Positions 1 through 5,010 of a DNA stretch of 5,010 nucleotides are shown here, one piece after another (position 1 is the first letter of the stretch; every line of letters starts with the position of its first letter). Position numbers and translations under genes: made by a program. Under the pieces are notes generated by a model. It made no database searches. It worked only from the letters and a program-made list of their open reading frames with translations, and was not told the origin of the DNA. Source of the DNA: JBIOJB01 sp044450465 (lineage in GTDB: Bacteria > Chloroflexota > Dormibacteria > Dormibacterales > Dormibacteraceae); NCBI GenBank assembly GCA_044450465.1, contig JBIOJB010000147.1:1-5010 (forward strand), read 5' to 3'.

Positions 1-2
1 CC

Positions 3-53
3 ATCGCCAGAGTCGAGATGGTCGAGATCCGCCTGCGTGAGGACGCCGGGTGA
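3..53 (+). CDS. 3' end of an unidentified upstream gene (partial)
   Basis: An open frame enters from the left edge and ends at TGA 51-53. The visible tail reads IARVEMVEIRLREDAG. It is called because its stop overlaps the next start in a TGATG arrangement, the same kind of junction seen at every later gene boundary in this run. That suggests translational coupling and membership of the same operon. Sixteen residues are too few to assign a family. In related conjugation modules a relaxosome accessory or other transfer protein could sit here, but that is a guess. Frame 1 is also open here, so the call rests on junction geometry alone. Confidence 0.5.
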   Translation: MARVEMVEIRLREDAG

Positions 54-934
54 TGAGGTCGGCACGCTCGGTCCTCGCCCTCAGGTACACACCGGTCTCG
101 ATCGCCGGCGGCGTGCGCAAGGCGGTCGGCGGCTTTCTCCGCTACGTCCAGTTCCGCGACCAGCACGTCGAGCCGGAAAGGAACGGCGCCCTCGACGCTT
201 ACGTGCGCTACGTGGCCCACCGCGACCGAACCTCGCCAGCCGGACGTGTCTTCGGGAACGACGGCGAGCGTAGGGAAGGCGACCGGCGCCGCCTGGTCGA
301 CTTCGTGGCTCGATCGACCAAAGGCCTCGAGCCCAAATGGGTGCTGGGTCGCGACCGCAAGCTGGCAGACCGCCAACGCGCGGTCTACACCTTTGTCCTT
401 TCACCTGAGGACTGGCGCGGACTCGACCTCCGTCGCATCGCACGCGCTGCGATGGATCAGCTGGGCACGGACGCGGGTTCAGGAGGCATCGGTCCGTGGT
501 TTGCGGCCGAGCACCGCAACACCGCCCACCACCACGTCCACATCGTCCTGGCGGCCAGGCGGGAGGTCGCACCGGGCAGGTTCAGCACACTCGTCGTCTC
601 ACGGGCGCGCCTGCAGCGCATGAAGGACGCGATTGCTCTGGAGATCGATCGCCAACGCAGCCCGCAGCGAATGCACACGAATAGCACGCAGCTTCCGCAG
701 AGGGCGACGCGGATCGCGACACCACAGAGGCGTTGTCATGCGGCTCCACGTTGGCGATGGCTTCCGGTCCAAGCGCCCAAGGCTCGCTGGCGTTCGCGTC
801 AGGCCGCCTATCGGTCAAATCTCGACGTCACCCTCTCCGGACTGCGCTCGTTGGCGCGGAGTTACCAGCGCCGCATGGAGCACGAGCTCGAAGAAGACCT
901 GGCGCGCCGCGAGCTAGAGGGCTGGGCGAGATGA
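53..934 (+). CDS. Small HUH-type relaxase / mobilization nuclease (MOBP/VirD2-like)
   Basis: Predicted 293-residue relaxase that would nick the transferred strand at oriT and attach to its 5' end through a tyrosine. The key motif is at residues 153-163, where EHRNTAHHHVHIV carries H154, H159-H161 and H163. The HxH spacing before a hydrophobic strand is the metal-binding motif of HUH nucleases. An N-terminal segment, AYVRYVAHRD (Y50, Y53), resembles the VirD2-type motif in which a tyrosine precedes a basic residue and is the best catalytic candidate. Residues about 111-170 look like the nuclease core. About 200-255 is an Arg/Gln-rich linker, and about 260-290 is a charged helix. There is no helicase or primase domain, so it is short for a relaxase. 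ATG 53 is chosen because it overlaps the upstream stop (TGATG) and TGAGGA at 38-43 gives a good ribosome site; GTG 50 is an alternative. Its stop overlaps the coupling-protein start. The relaxase call is firm; the MOBP subfamily is inferred. Confidence 0.8.
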   Translation: MRSARSVLALRYTPVSIAGGVRKAVGGFLRYVQFRDQHVEPERNGALDAYVRYVAHRDRTSPAGRVFGNDGERREGDRRRLVDFVARSTKGLEPKWVLGRDRKLADRQRAVYTFVLSPEDWRGLDLRRIARAAMDQLGTDAGSGGIGPWFAAEHRNTAHHHVHIVLAARREVAPGRFSTLVVSRARLQRMKDAIALEIDRQRSPQRMHTNSTQLPQRATRIATPQRRCHAAPRWRWLPVQAPKARWRSRQAAYRSNLDVTLSGLRSLARSYQRRMEHELEEDLARRELEGWAR

Positions 935-2454
935 CCGCGCTTGCCGGCCTGGTCGCCGACCTGCTCATCCGCCTCGTTACCGGACTTATCGGAATGATCC
1001 TGAACGGCTGGCCATCGGACCGTCCGCAGAGCCACGGGTCCAGCCGCTGGGCCGGCCGGCGCGACCGCAAGCACCTGGGCCGAATCAGCAAGCCGGTCCG
1101 CGCAGCTGGTGACGGCATCGCGCTCGGCTTCCTGGGCCGCCATCTGCTGCAGTCCCCAGCCGAGGACAACGTGCTGCTGCTCGGCGCGCAGCGCTCGGGC
1201 AAGACCTCGACCGTGGTCGTGCCCACCCTACTCAGCTGGTCGGGCAGCGTGGTCGCAACTTCGACCAAGGAGGAACTGGTGCGCCTCACCGCTCGGCATC
1301 GCACGGCGTTGGGCGAAGTGTCGGTCTTTGCTCCCCTTGACCGAGACACGTCGTGGATCACCGATCTCGGCCTGCGGGCGGCGCACTGGAACCCGATCGC
1401 CTCCATCAGCGCCTGCGGATCCGCCGCCGAGCTCGCCGACCACTTCACCGCCTCCGGCAAGCGCGGGAGTGGAGCGCACTGGTATCTGTCGGCGGCCAAC
1501 CTGATCACCGCGCTCTGCGTCCTGGCCAAAGAGCGCGGCGCCGACATGGGCTTTGTCCTCAGCACGCTCAGCCGCACCGCGCAGGCCGACTACGTCGAGC
1601 TCTCCAAGCTCGTCGAGGAAGCACCGGCGGCGGACCTCTTGATGGCGCACGCCCTGACTCCAGACCGGGAGGCCGGCTCGATCGCATCGACGGCTCGCTC
1701 CTGCCTGGGGCTTTGGGTCGATGACCGAGTGCGCCGGGCAACCGCTAGTGGCGACTGCGAGCTCGACCTTGACGCACTGCTCGAGCGGCCGAGCACGCTC
1801 TACCTCGTCGCGCCCGCGGAAGAAGCCGAGCGATGCCGACCGCTCTTCTCGGCGCTGATCGCCACCCTGCTGCGCAAGGCGACCTCGCGCGCTCGCGTCC
1901 AGGGAGGAGTCCTCACGCCTCGGCTCCTGCTGGCGCTCGACGAGGCGGCCAACTTCGCCCGCATACCCAGGCTCGCCGGGTATGCCTCCAGCGGCCCGGG
2001 CCAGGGCATCCAGCTCCTGCTTTGCTTCCACGACTTGGCCCAGATCGAAGCCGCGTACGGACGGGAGGAGATGCGCACGGTCTGGAACAACTGCCGCGCC
2101 CGCCTGCTCCTGCCCGGCCAGGGCGACCTGGCCACGCTCGAGCAATTCAGCCGCGCGATCGGGGATGAGACGCGCACCTACGAGCTCCGCCACGGCAACA
2201 CCGGCGGCTCGAGCTCCTCGGAGCAGCGCACCGGACGGGCACTCTGCAGCCCGGACGACCTGCGCCGCCTCGGCGACGCCGTCCTCGTCTATGCGTCGGC
2301 GCCACCTGCTCGCCTGCAGCTCAGGCGCTGGGACCAGATCCCCCACTTTCGCCGGCTGGCCGGAGGAGGCGGCCGAGCCGGTACGTCCCAGCGCCGCCCA
2401 TCCATTGCCCCGTCCGATCTGGTTCGCCGCATCCGCGGCAAAGGAGGCGTTTAG
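931..2454 (+). CDS. Type IV secretion coupling ATPase, TraG/TraD/VirD4 family
   Basis: Predicted 507-residue hexameric ATPase at the inner membrane that recruits the relaxase-DNA complex to the channel and drives its transfer. It has one hydrophobic N-terminal helix (about residues 4-24). The P-loop GAQRSGKT is at 85-92 (K91, T92). WNPI at 153-156 matches the conserved 'FNPL'-type element of this family, and Walker B LLLALDEAANF at 332-342 has D337 and E338. LLLCFHDLAQIEAAYG at 362-377 and NNCRARLLLPGQGD at 386-399 match the late conserved core. The C-terminus is short and basic. Most VirD4 proteins have two N-terminal helices, so the membrane anchor here is reduced. H367 stands where a glutamine is common. 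ATG 931 is chosen because it overlaps the relaxase stop (ATGA) and AGAGGG at 916-921 lies nine bases upstream; the frame is open further upstream (to 733), but that stretch overlaps the relaxase and does not look like coding sequence. Confidence 0.92.
   Translation: MTALAGLVADLLIRLVTGLIGMILNGWPSDRPQSHGSSRWAGRRDRKHLGRISKPVRAAGDGIALGFLGRHLLQSPAEDNVLLLGAQRSGKTSTVVVPTLLSWSGSVVATSTKEELVRLTARHRTALGEVSVFAPLDRDTSWITDLGLRAAHWNPIASISACGSAAELADHFTASGKRGSGAHWYLSAANLITALCVLAKERGADMGFVLSTLSRTAQADYVELSKLVEEAPAADLLMAHALTPDREAGSIASTARSCLGLWVDDRVRRATASGDCELDLDALLERPSTLYLVAPAEEAERCRPLFSALIATLLRKATSRARVQGGVLTPRLLLALDEAANFARIPRLAGYASSGPGQGIQLLLCFHDLAQIEAAYGREEMRTVWNNCRARLLLPGQGDLATLEQFSRAIGDETRTYELRHGNTGGSSSSEQRTGRALCSPDDLRRLGDAVLVYASAPPARLQLRRWDQIPHFRRLAGGGGRAGTSQRRPSIAPSDLVRRIRGKGGV
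2440..2447 (+). promoter_or_regulatory. Strong ribosome binding site for the two-helix membrane protein
   Basis: AAAGGAGG, a near-perfect Shine-Dalgarno sequence, sits inside the last codons of the coupling-protein gene, six bases before GTG 2454. It decides the start of the next gene and is the strongest ribosome site in the window. This fits a structural membrane subunit needed in more copies than the ATPase before it. Confidence 0.75.
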
Positions 2455-2747
2455 TGATCCTTCTTCGTCTGCCGACCGACATCAACGTGCGCCCGGACAT
2501 CAGCGGTCTGCCGCCCAACGTGCTGGCCGGGCTCGAGCATCTTGCCAACAACGCCGCCGGCCTGCTCGTGATCGTGTCCGGGATCGGGATCGCGGTCTCG
2601 CTGATCGGCTGGGTCTTTGCCTCGTTCAGCGCCAACCCGCAGCTCGCCGAGCGCTCCAAGTCCTCGCTCGGCATCTCGATCGCAGCCGTGGCGCTGCTCT
2701 ACGTGTGTGTGGCCGCCGCCAACTACGCAGGGCGGCTCTTCTCGTGA
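2454..2747 (+). CDS. Two-helix membrane protein, DUF6112/VirB2-like, of the conjugation channel
   Basis: A 97-residue protein with a short N-terminal segment and two hydrophobic helices (about residues 33-57 and 71-92), separated by a polar loop, FSANPQLAERSKSS. The opening NVRPDISGLP, followed by a leucine-rich stretch and a paired Asn, matches what I recall of DUF6112 proteins (V-x-PD-x-SGLP, then two helices). These sit between transfer genes in actinobacterial conjugation clusters. By size and topology it resembles VirB2/TrbC pilins or small channel subunits, but it has no clear cleavable leader. GTG 2454 shares its G with the preceding stop (TAGTG) and follows a strong ribosome site. The gene overlaps the VirB6-like gene by four bases. 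The family match is from memory of consensus, not a search. Role as a pilin or channel component is inferred. Confidence 0.75.
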   Translation: MILLRLPTDINVRPDISGLPPNVLAGLEHLANNAAGLLVIVSGIGIAVSLIGWVFASFSANPQLAERSKSSLGISIAAVALLYVCVAAANYAGRLFS

Positions 2748-3730
2748 ACCCCTCCTCCGACATCTACTCGCAATACGCCAACCAGATCGTCCAGGCGCTC
2801 ACGGCTTGGGCGATCAAGGACGCGCTCTGGGGCATCACCAACCTGATGCACTCCTTCGGCGACGCCACCGAGCCCGACTTCGTCGCCCTGGTTCCGGTCT
2901 ACAACCGGGTGCTCGCGATCTCGCTTCTGGTTCTCGGCGCTGTGGTCGCCTTCGGCATCGTCGAGCGGATCTTCGGCGGCCAGCTCGGGATCGGGCTCTC
3001 GGTCATCCCGCGGGTGATCGCCTGCGTCTTCTTCGCCTACTCGGGACTCGCCATCGTCCGCTACGCGACGGTCAACGCGGCGCTGCTCGGCCACGCTTGG
3101 GATAAAGAGCTTTCGGCGGCCAACCCCAATGCGGTCGTCTCCGCGGGAAGCGTCGACATCTCGCAGGTCCACCTCAACGTGGTGGCGCTGATCCTCATGG
3201 CTCTGCTGATCAGCTTTCTCGCCCTGGTCGTCTACCTCGAGCTGATCGTCCGCGCGGCTTTGGTGCTCACGATCACCGCCTTCGTTCCTTTGGTCTGCGT
3301 ACTCGCGATCTGGCCGCGCATGGCCGGTGGTGCGATGCACCTGGCCGAGTTCGTAATTGGGCTTTTGCTCTCCAAGTTCGTAGTGGCGACCGCCTTCGTG
3401 GTCGGCCTCTCGTTGCTCCTGCCGGCGGTGGTCGGCCAGGCGCCGGCGGACGGCAAGGCCGACTGGATGGCGAGCGGCTTCGCGGTCCTTCTCATCACGG
3501 CCGTGGCCCCGATCGCCCTCTTCCAGGGCATCAAGTTCGCTCACGGCACGGCTGGCAAGGTGACTCGTGACCTCGGCGGCATGGCGATCGGCATGACGCC
3601 ATTCGGGACATTGGCACGAGTCCTACCCCTGGCGGCTATACCCGTAGCGACGCGTGCCAAGACTCGAGCCTCGAAATTGATCAAGCCGAGCCTGGACCAG
3701 GTCCGAACCCGTCTTCGGTCTCGCCCATGA
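2744..3730 (+). CDS. VirB6/TrbL-like polytopic inner-membrane protein of the type IV secretion system
   Basis: A 328-residue integral membrane protein, the size usual for VirB6/TrbL proteins, expected to form part of the inner-membrane pore through which the DNA-relaxase complex passes. About six hydrophobic segments are visible: residues 52-73, 84-105, 144-166, 168-189, 199-230 and 244-265. A polar loop lies at about 117-143. The amphipathic N-terminus contains WAIKDALWGITNLMHSFGD. A Ser-Lys pair inside a helix (LLSKFVVATAFVVG, near 209-221) is typical of actinobacterial TrbL-type proteins. The C-terminal tail from about residue 303 is strongly basic and ends RLRSRP. GTG 2744 is chosen because it overlaps the previous stop (GTGA), has AGGGCGG at 2729-2735, and the first credible residues follow it; the frame is open further upstream (to 1982) but overlaps the coupling-protein gene there. 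It is the last recognisable secretion gene in the run. Confidence 0.82.
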   Translation: MNPSSDIYSQYANQIVQALTAWAIKDALWGITNLMHSFGDATEPDFVALVPVYNRVLAISLLVLGAVVAFGIVERIFGGQLGIGLSVIPRVIACVFFAYSGLAIVRYATVNAALLGHAWDKELSAANPNAVVSAGSVDISQVHLNVVALILMALLISFLALVVYLELIVRAALVLTITAFVPLVCVLAIWPRMAGGAMHLAEFVIGLLLSKFVVATAFVVGLSLLLPAVVGQAPADGKADWMASGFAVLLITAVAPIALFQGIKFAHGTAGKVTRDLGGMAIGMTPFGTLARVLPLAAIPVATRAKTRASKLIKPSLDQVRTRLRSRP

Positions 3731-3876
3731 CAGACCTCTTGCTGCCAGCCATTGCTCCTGCTGAGCGCCGCGGACGGGGCGCAGGGGGAACCGGCGGCGC
3801 ACCCGGTTCCCCCTGCCCGGTAGCAAACGACACCATTCTCACGCCGTTCCAGGTGGGAGCCGGCGGGCTCGTCGTA
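3731..3876 (+). other. Gap between transfer operon and regulator
   Basis: This stretch follows the VirB6-like stop. It stays open in the frame of the downstream regulator from an ATG at 3727 that overlaps that stop (ATGA). However, the translated segment is rich in Gly, Ala, Arg and Pro with no recognisable fold, and a perfect hairpin lies inside it. I therefore read it as mostly untranslated, holding the operon's terminator and the regulator's leader. No convincing -35/-10 pair was found. Confidence 0.5.
3781..3816 (+). terminator. Perfect 14-bp inverted repeat, probable terminator of the transfer operon
   Basis: GCAGGGGGAACCGG (3781-3794) and CCGGTTCCCCCTGC (3803-3816) are exact reverse complements separated by the 8-base loop CGGCGCAC. 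This is by far the most stable hairpin in the window and lies about 50 bases after the VirB6-like stop. No T-run follows; the next bases are CCGGTAGCAAACG. It would therefore be a U-less hairpin of the kind often proposed as terminators in G+C-rich actinobacteria. It could instead be a protein-binding site for the adjacent regulator or an attenuator, and because it is a perfect repeat it could act on either strand. Confidence 0.6.
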
Positions 3877-4086
3877 GTGATTGTCCCCGCGCACCTAAAG
3901 GCTGCTTGTGCCAGGCGGGGATGGAGTCTTGCCGAACTGGCAAGGCGCGCTGGAATCTCCTACCCGACTCTCAAGTCGATCCTGCAGGGGCAGCCTGTTC
4001 GGCCGAGAACCGCCTGGAAGTTGGCGAGATCGCTGAGCGAAGGAAGCGCCTTCTCAGAGCTGGATCGCCTCATCGGAGCGTCCTGA
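3877..4086 (+). CDS. Small XRE-family helix-turn-helix regulator
   Basis: A 69-residue protein that is almost entirely one Cro/C1-type DNA-binding domain. GWSLAELARRAGISYPTLKSILQG (residues about 13-36) fits the XRE pattern: helix 2 in SLAELARRAGI and recognition helix in SYPTLKSILQG, with an Ala-Gly turn. It is followed by a helix containing RPRTAWKLARSL. There is no sensor or dimerisation domain, so it would act as a simple repressor or activator. GTG 3877 is preferred because it gives a compact domain and lies after the hairpin; GGCGGG at 3862-3867 is a weak ribosome site. Alternative starts are GTG 3853 and ATG 3727, the latter giving 119 residues and four-base overlap with the VirB6-like gene. 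Control of the transfer operon is inferred from position only. Confidence 0.72.
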   Translation: MIVPAHLKAACARRGWSLAELARRAGISYPTLKSILQGQPVRPRTAWKLARSLSEGSAFSELDRLIGAS

Positions 4087-4088
4087 CG

Positions 4089-4364
4089 TTGGACGGTCGT
4101 TGCGAAGGTTCCATCGAGCTCCTGACGGCCATCTTCAGGTTGGCGGTGGCGGACTACCTCGGCCAAAGCTACAGCCATGATGGTTGCGCCCCAATACGTA
4201 GGGCATCGAGTCGCCATAGGTCGGACGCGTGCGCTTTCCTGACCAGTGCTTGGGCGGCGTACCTCGCTGATTTGGTAGGTCTCGAGGCATCCGCTGTCTG
4301 GGGTGAAATCAGGCGCCTCGACGCCGCGCTCGATACCGTGCGGAGGGCTGACAAGGCGGCTTGA
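4089..4364 (+). CDS. 91-residue protein of unknown function downstream of the regulator
   Basis: Not a family I can name. The protein is probably helical. ELLTAIFRLAVADYLG (about residues 10-25) is amphipathic, then a basic loop RRASSRHRS, then ACAFLTSAWAAYLADLVGLEASAVWGEIRRLD (about 47-78). The later part follows a pattern of small phage and mobile-element proteins: an Ala/Phe-Leu-x-Ser-x-Trp stretch, Leu-x-x-Leu-x-Gly-Leu, then a Val-Trp pair before a charged helix. Most Trp and Leu lie on predicted helix faces, arguing for a real protein. TTG 4089 is chosen because GGAG at 4075-4078 lies ten bases upstream and the regulator's stop is only two bases away; CTG 4083 overlaps that stop but is too close to the ribosome site. 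Longer reading from 3906 would overlap the regulator and looks unreal. Probably co-transcribed with the regulator. Confidence 0.6.
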   Translation: MDGRCEGSIELLTAIFRLAVADYLGQSYSHDGCAPIRRASSRHRSDACAFLTSAWAAYLADLVGLEASAVWGEIRRLDAALDTVRRADKAA

Positions 4365-4533
4365 TGTGTGGCCACGGTTGCCCAAACCGTTGCGTAGATC
4401 TCGTCGAAGTTTGAATTCAACGAGCGCAGTGTGGCTAGGGCGGCTCGACGAGTAAAAGGTCGAGGTCGTCCAAGCCAATCGTGACTCGCCAGATCGACTG
4501 TGGTCTGTGACCAGCTTGCTAGGCTGAGTCGCC
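4365..4533. other. Non-coding gap between the mobile-element genes and the dipeptidase gene
   Basis: This 169-base gap contains a weak 6-bp hairpin (ACGGTT 4374-4379 with AACCGT 4385-4390, 5-base loop) just after the preceding stop, and a 10-bp palindrome TTGAATTCAA at 4411-4420. CTCGTCGA at 4400-4407 is repeated inverted as TCGACGAG at 4445-4452. A possible promoter lies at its right end. No tRNA, no convincing terminator with a T-run and no believable ORF is visible. It is the natural place for an element-chromosome junction, but no att core can be proved from one end. Confidence 0.5.
4520..4525 (+). promoter_or_regulatory. Possible -10 element of a leaderless promoter for the dipeptidase gene
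   Basis: TAGGCT matches the actinobacterial TANNNT pattern and ends eight bases before ATG 4534, so transcription would begin at or next to the start codon. No convincing Shine-Dalgarno sequence precedes this ATG, which fits a leaderless transcript. The only -35 candidate, TCGACT at 4494-4499, is 20 bases upstream and matches TTGACA at four of six positions, so support is weak. Confidence 0.35.
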
Positions 4534-5010
4534 ATGCCCGACCTTCCCCTGGTCGATTCGCATCTGGACTTGGCCGAGAACGTGACTCTCTTCAAACGTG
4601 ACTTGACGCTCAGCGTGGCCCAGATCCGGGCGTCCGAGAATAGGACAACCGCGCAGGCCACCGTGTCATTGCCTGAACTGGTGCGCGGCGGTGTCGCCGT
4701 GGTGGTCGCGACAGTGACGGCCGGATTCCTGGAAGCCGACGTCCCGGCCGGCGCCGTGCCGCGCTCCGCGCTCTACACGACGGCCGAGGAAGCCGAGGGC
4801 CATGCACTTAAACAGGTCGCCCTCTATGAACGATGGGCGCTCGAGGGCCGAGTGAGGTTGCTCCGTTCGCTTGTCGACCTTGAGGACCACCTCGTCCTTT
4901 GGCAGGAAGACCTCATTCCAGGCCTCGTGCTGCTGATGGAAGGCGCCGATCCGATAGTCGATGTACACGACCTGCCGCTCTGGTGGCGACGCGGCCTGCG
5001 GATGATAGGA
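4534..5010 (+). CDS. Peptidase family M19 (membrane dipeptidase-like), 5' part, runs off the right edge
   Basis: The first 159 codons are open to the window end with no stop. M19 enzymes are zinc-dependent TIM-barrel dipeptidases; bacterial members usually act in the cytoplasm on L- or D-dipeptides. The N-terminus LVDSHLDLAEN (residues 6-16) supplies the first H-x-D metal pair, H10 and D12, in the place of the usual DGHND. VSLPELVRGGVAVVVATVTAG (about 45-65) matches the barrel strand that usually reads 'DLPRLREGGVGAQFWS'. LLMEGADPI (133-141) carries E136, the expected bridging metal ligand, and the following LPLWWRRGLRMIG is the conserved 'L...Y..GVR..G' segment. Two histidine ligands expected later lie outside the window. 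Full length would be about 330-400 residues. The gene is not coupled to those upstream and looks like a chromosomal housekeeping or catabolic gene. Family is confident; substrate unknown. Confidence 0.82.
   Translation, partial: MPDLPLVDSHLDLAENVTLFKRDLTLSVAQIRASENRTTAQATVSLPELVRGGVAVVVATVTAGFLEADVPAGAVPRSALYTTAEEAEGHALKQVALYERWALEGRVRLLRSLVDLEDHLVLWQEDLIPGLVLLMEGADPIVDVHDLPLWWRRGLRMIG

Noticed and set aside
828..1577. Minus-strand ORF of 249 codons
   Set aside because: It is opposite the relaxase end and the P-loop region of the coupling protein; composition is Arg/Ser/Pro rich without motifs.
1228..2346. Long minus-strand ORF of 372 codons
   Set aside because: It lies wholly opposite the coupling-protein gene, whose Walker A, WNPI and Walker B motifs prove the plus strand. 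The translation has no recognisable domain. Long antisense frames are expected in G+C-rich genes.
1982..2743. Upstream extension of the VirB6-like reading frame
   Set aside because: This part overlaps the coupling-protein and two-helix genes out of frame, is Arg/Ser/Ala rich, and the membrane-protein sequence only begins at GTG 2744.
2723..3544. Minus-strand ORF of 273 codons, very rich in Asp, Glu, Arg and His
   Set aside because: Its extreme charge is the expected antisense image of hydrophobic codons in the VirB6-like membrane protein. No motif or ribosome site supports it.
3906..4088. Upstream extension of the 91-residue protein's frame
   Set aside because: It overlaps the helix-turn-helix gene out of frame and its translation lacks structure; TTG 4089 with GGAG at 4075-4078 is a better start.
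4411..4441. TTGAAT ... TAGGGC as a sigma-70 type promoter
   Set aside because: The spacer is 19 bases and the -10 match is poor; it lies more than 90 bases from the next start codon with no other support.
4365..4533. tRNA or tRNA fragment as an integration site
   Set aside because: No acceptor stem, T-loop or anticodon arm pattern could be recognised on either strand.
3960..4661. Minus-strand ORF of 233 codons
   Set aside because: It crosses the regulator, the unknown gene, the gap and the dipeptidase start, all of which have better support on the plus strand. The product looks like random sequence.

Overview
The window is G+C-rich (roughly two thirds by eye), with strong G/C bias at third codon positions and frequent GTG or TTG starts. 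This fits Actinomycetota. The conjugation genes resemble those of actinobacterial integrative or conjugative elements, possibly Thermoleophilia/Solirubrobacterales or a relative, but the genus cannot be read from the sequence.

Positions 1-3730 hold one plus-strand run of DNA-transfer genes packed with stop/start overlaps. In order these are: the tail of an unidentified upstream gene (stop at 51-53); a small HUH-type relaxase with an HHHVH metal-binding motif (53-934); a TraG/VirD4-type coupling ATPase with Walker A and B motifs (931-2454); a two-helix membrane protein resembling the DUF6112/VirB2-like family (2454-2747); and a six-helix VirB6/TrbL-like inner-membrane channel protein (2744-3730). 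The expected roles are: the relaxase nicks the origin of transfer and pilots the strand; the coupling protein docks that complex and powers transfer; the two membrane proteins form part of the type IV secretion channel. No VirB4-type ATPase, peptidoglycan hydrolase, integrase or oriT can be identified here, so the element must extend to the left or be incomplete.

Positions 3731-4364 look like the end of the element. A perfect 14-bp inverted repeat with an 8-nt loop (3781-3816) is the best candidate terminator. It is followed by a small XRE-type helix-turn-helix regulator (best start GTG 3877) and, two bases after its stop, a 91-residue protein of unknown function (TTG 4089 to 4364). Positions 4365-4533 are non-coding, with only weak hairpins or palindromes and a possible leaderless promoter.

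From 4534 a peptidase family M19 (membrane dipeptidase) gene begins and runs off the right edge. It looks like a chromosomal metabolic gene, so the boundary between mobile element and chromosome may lie around 4365-4533, although no att repeat can be shown from one end. I found no CRISPR array, IS element, rRNA, tRNA or clear defence system. The most interesting material is the minimal relaxase and coupling-protein module, and the small regulator plus unknown-protein pair behind the hairpin.
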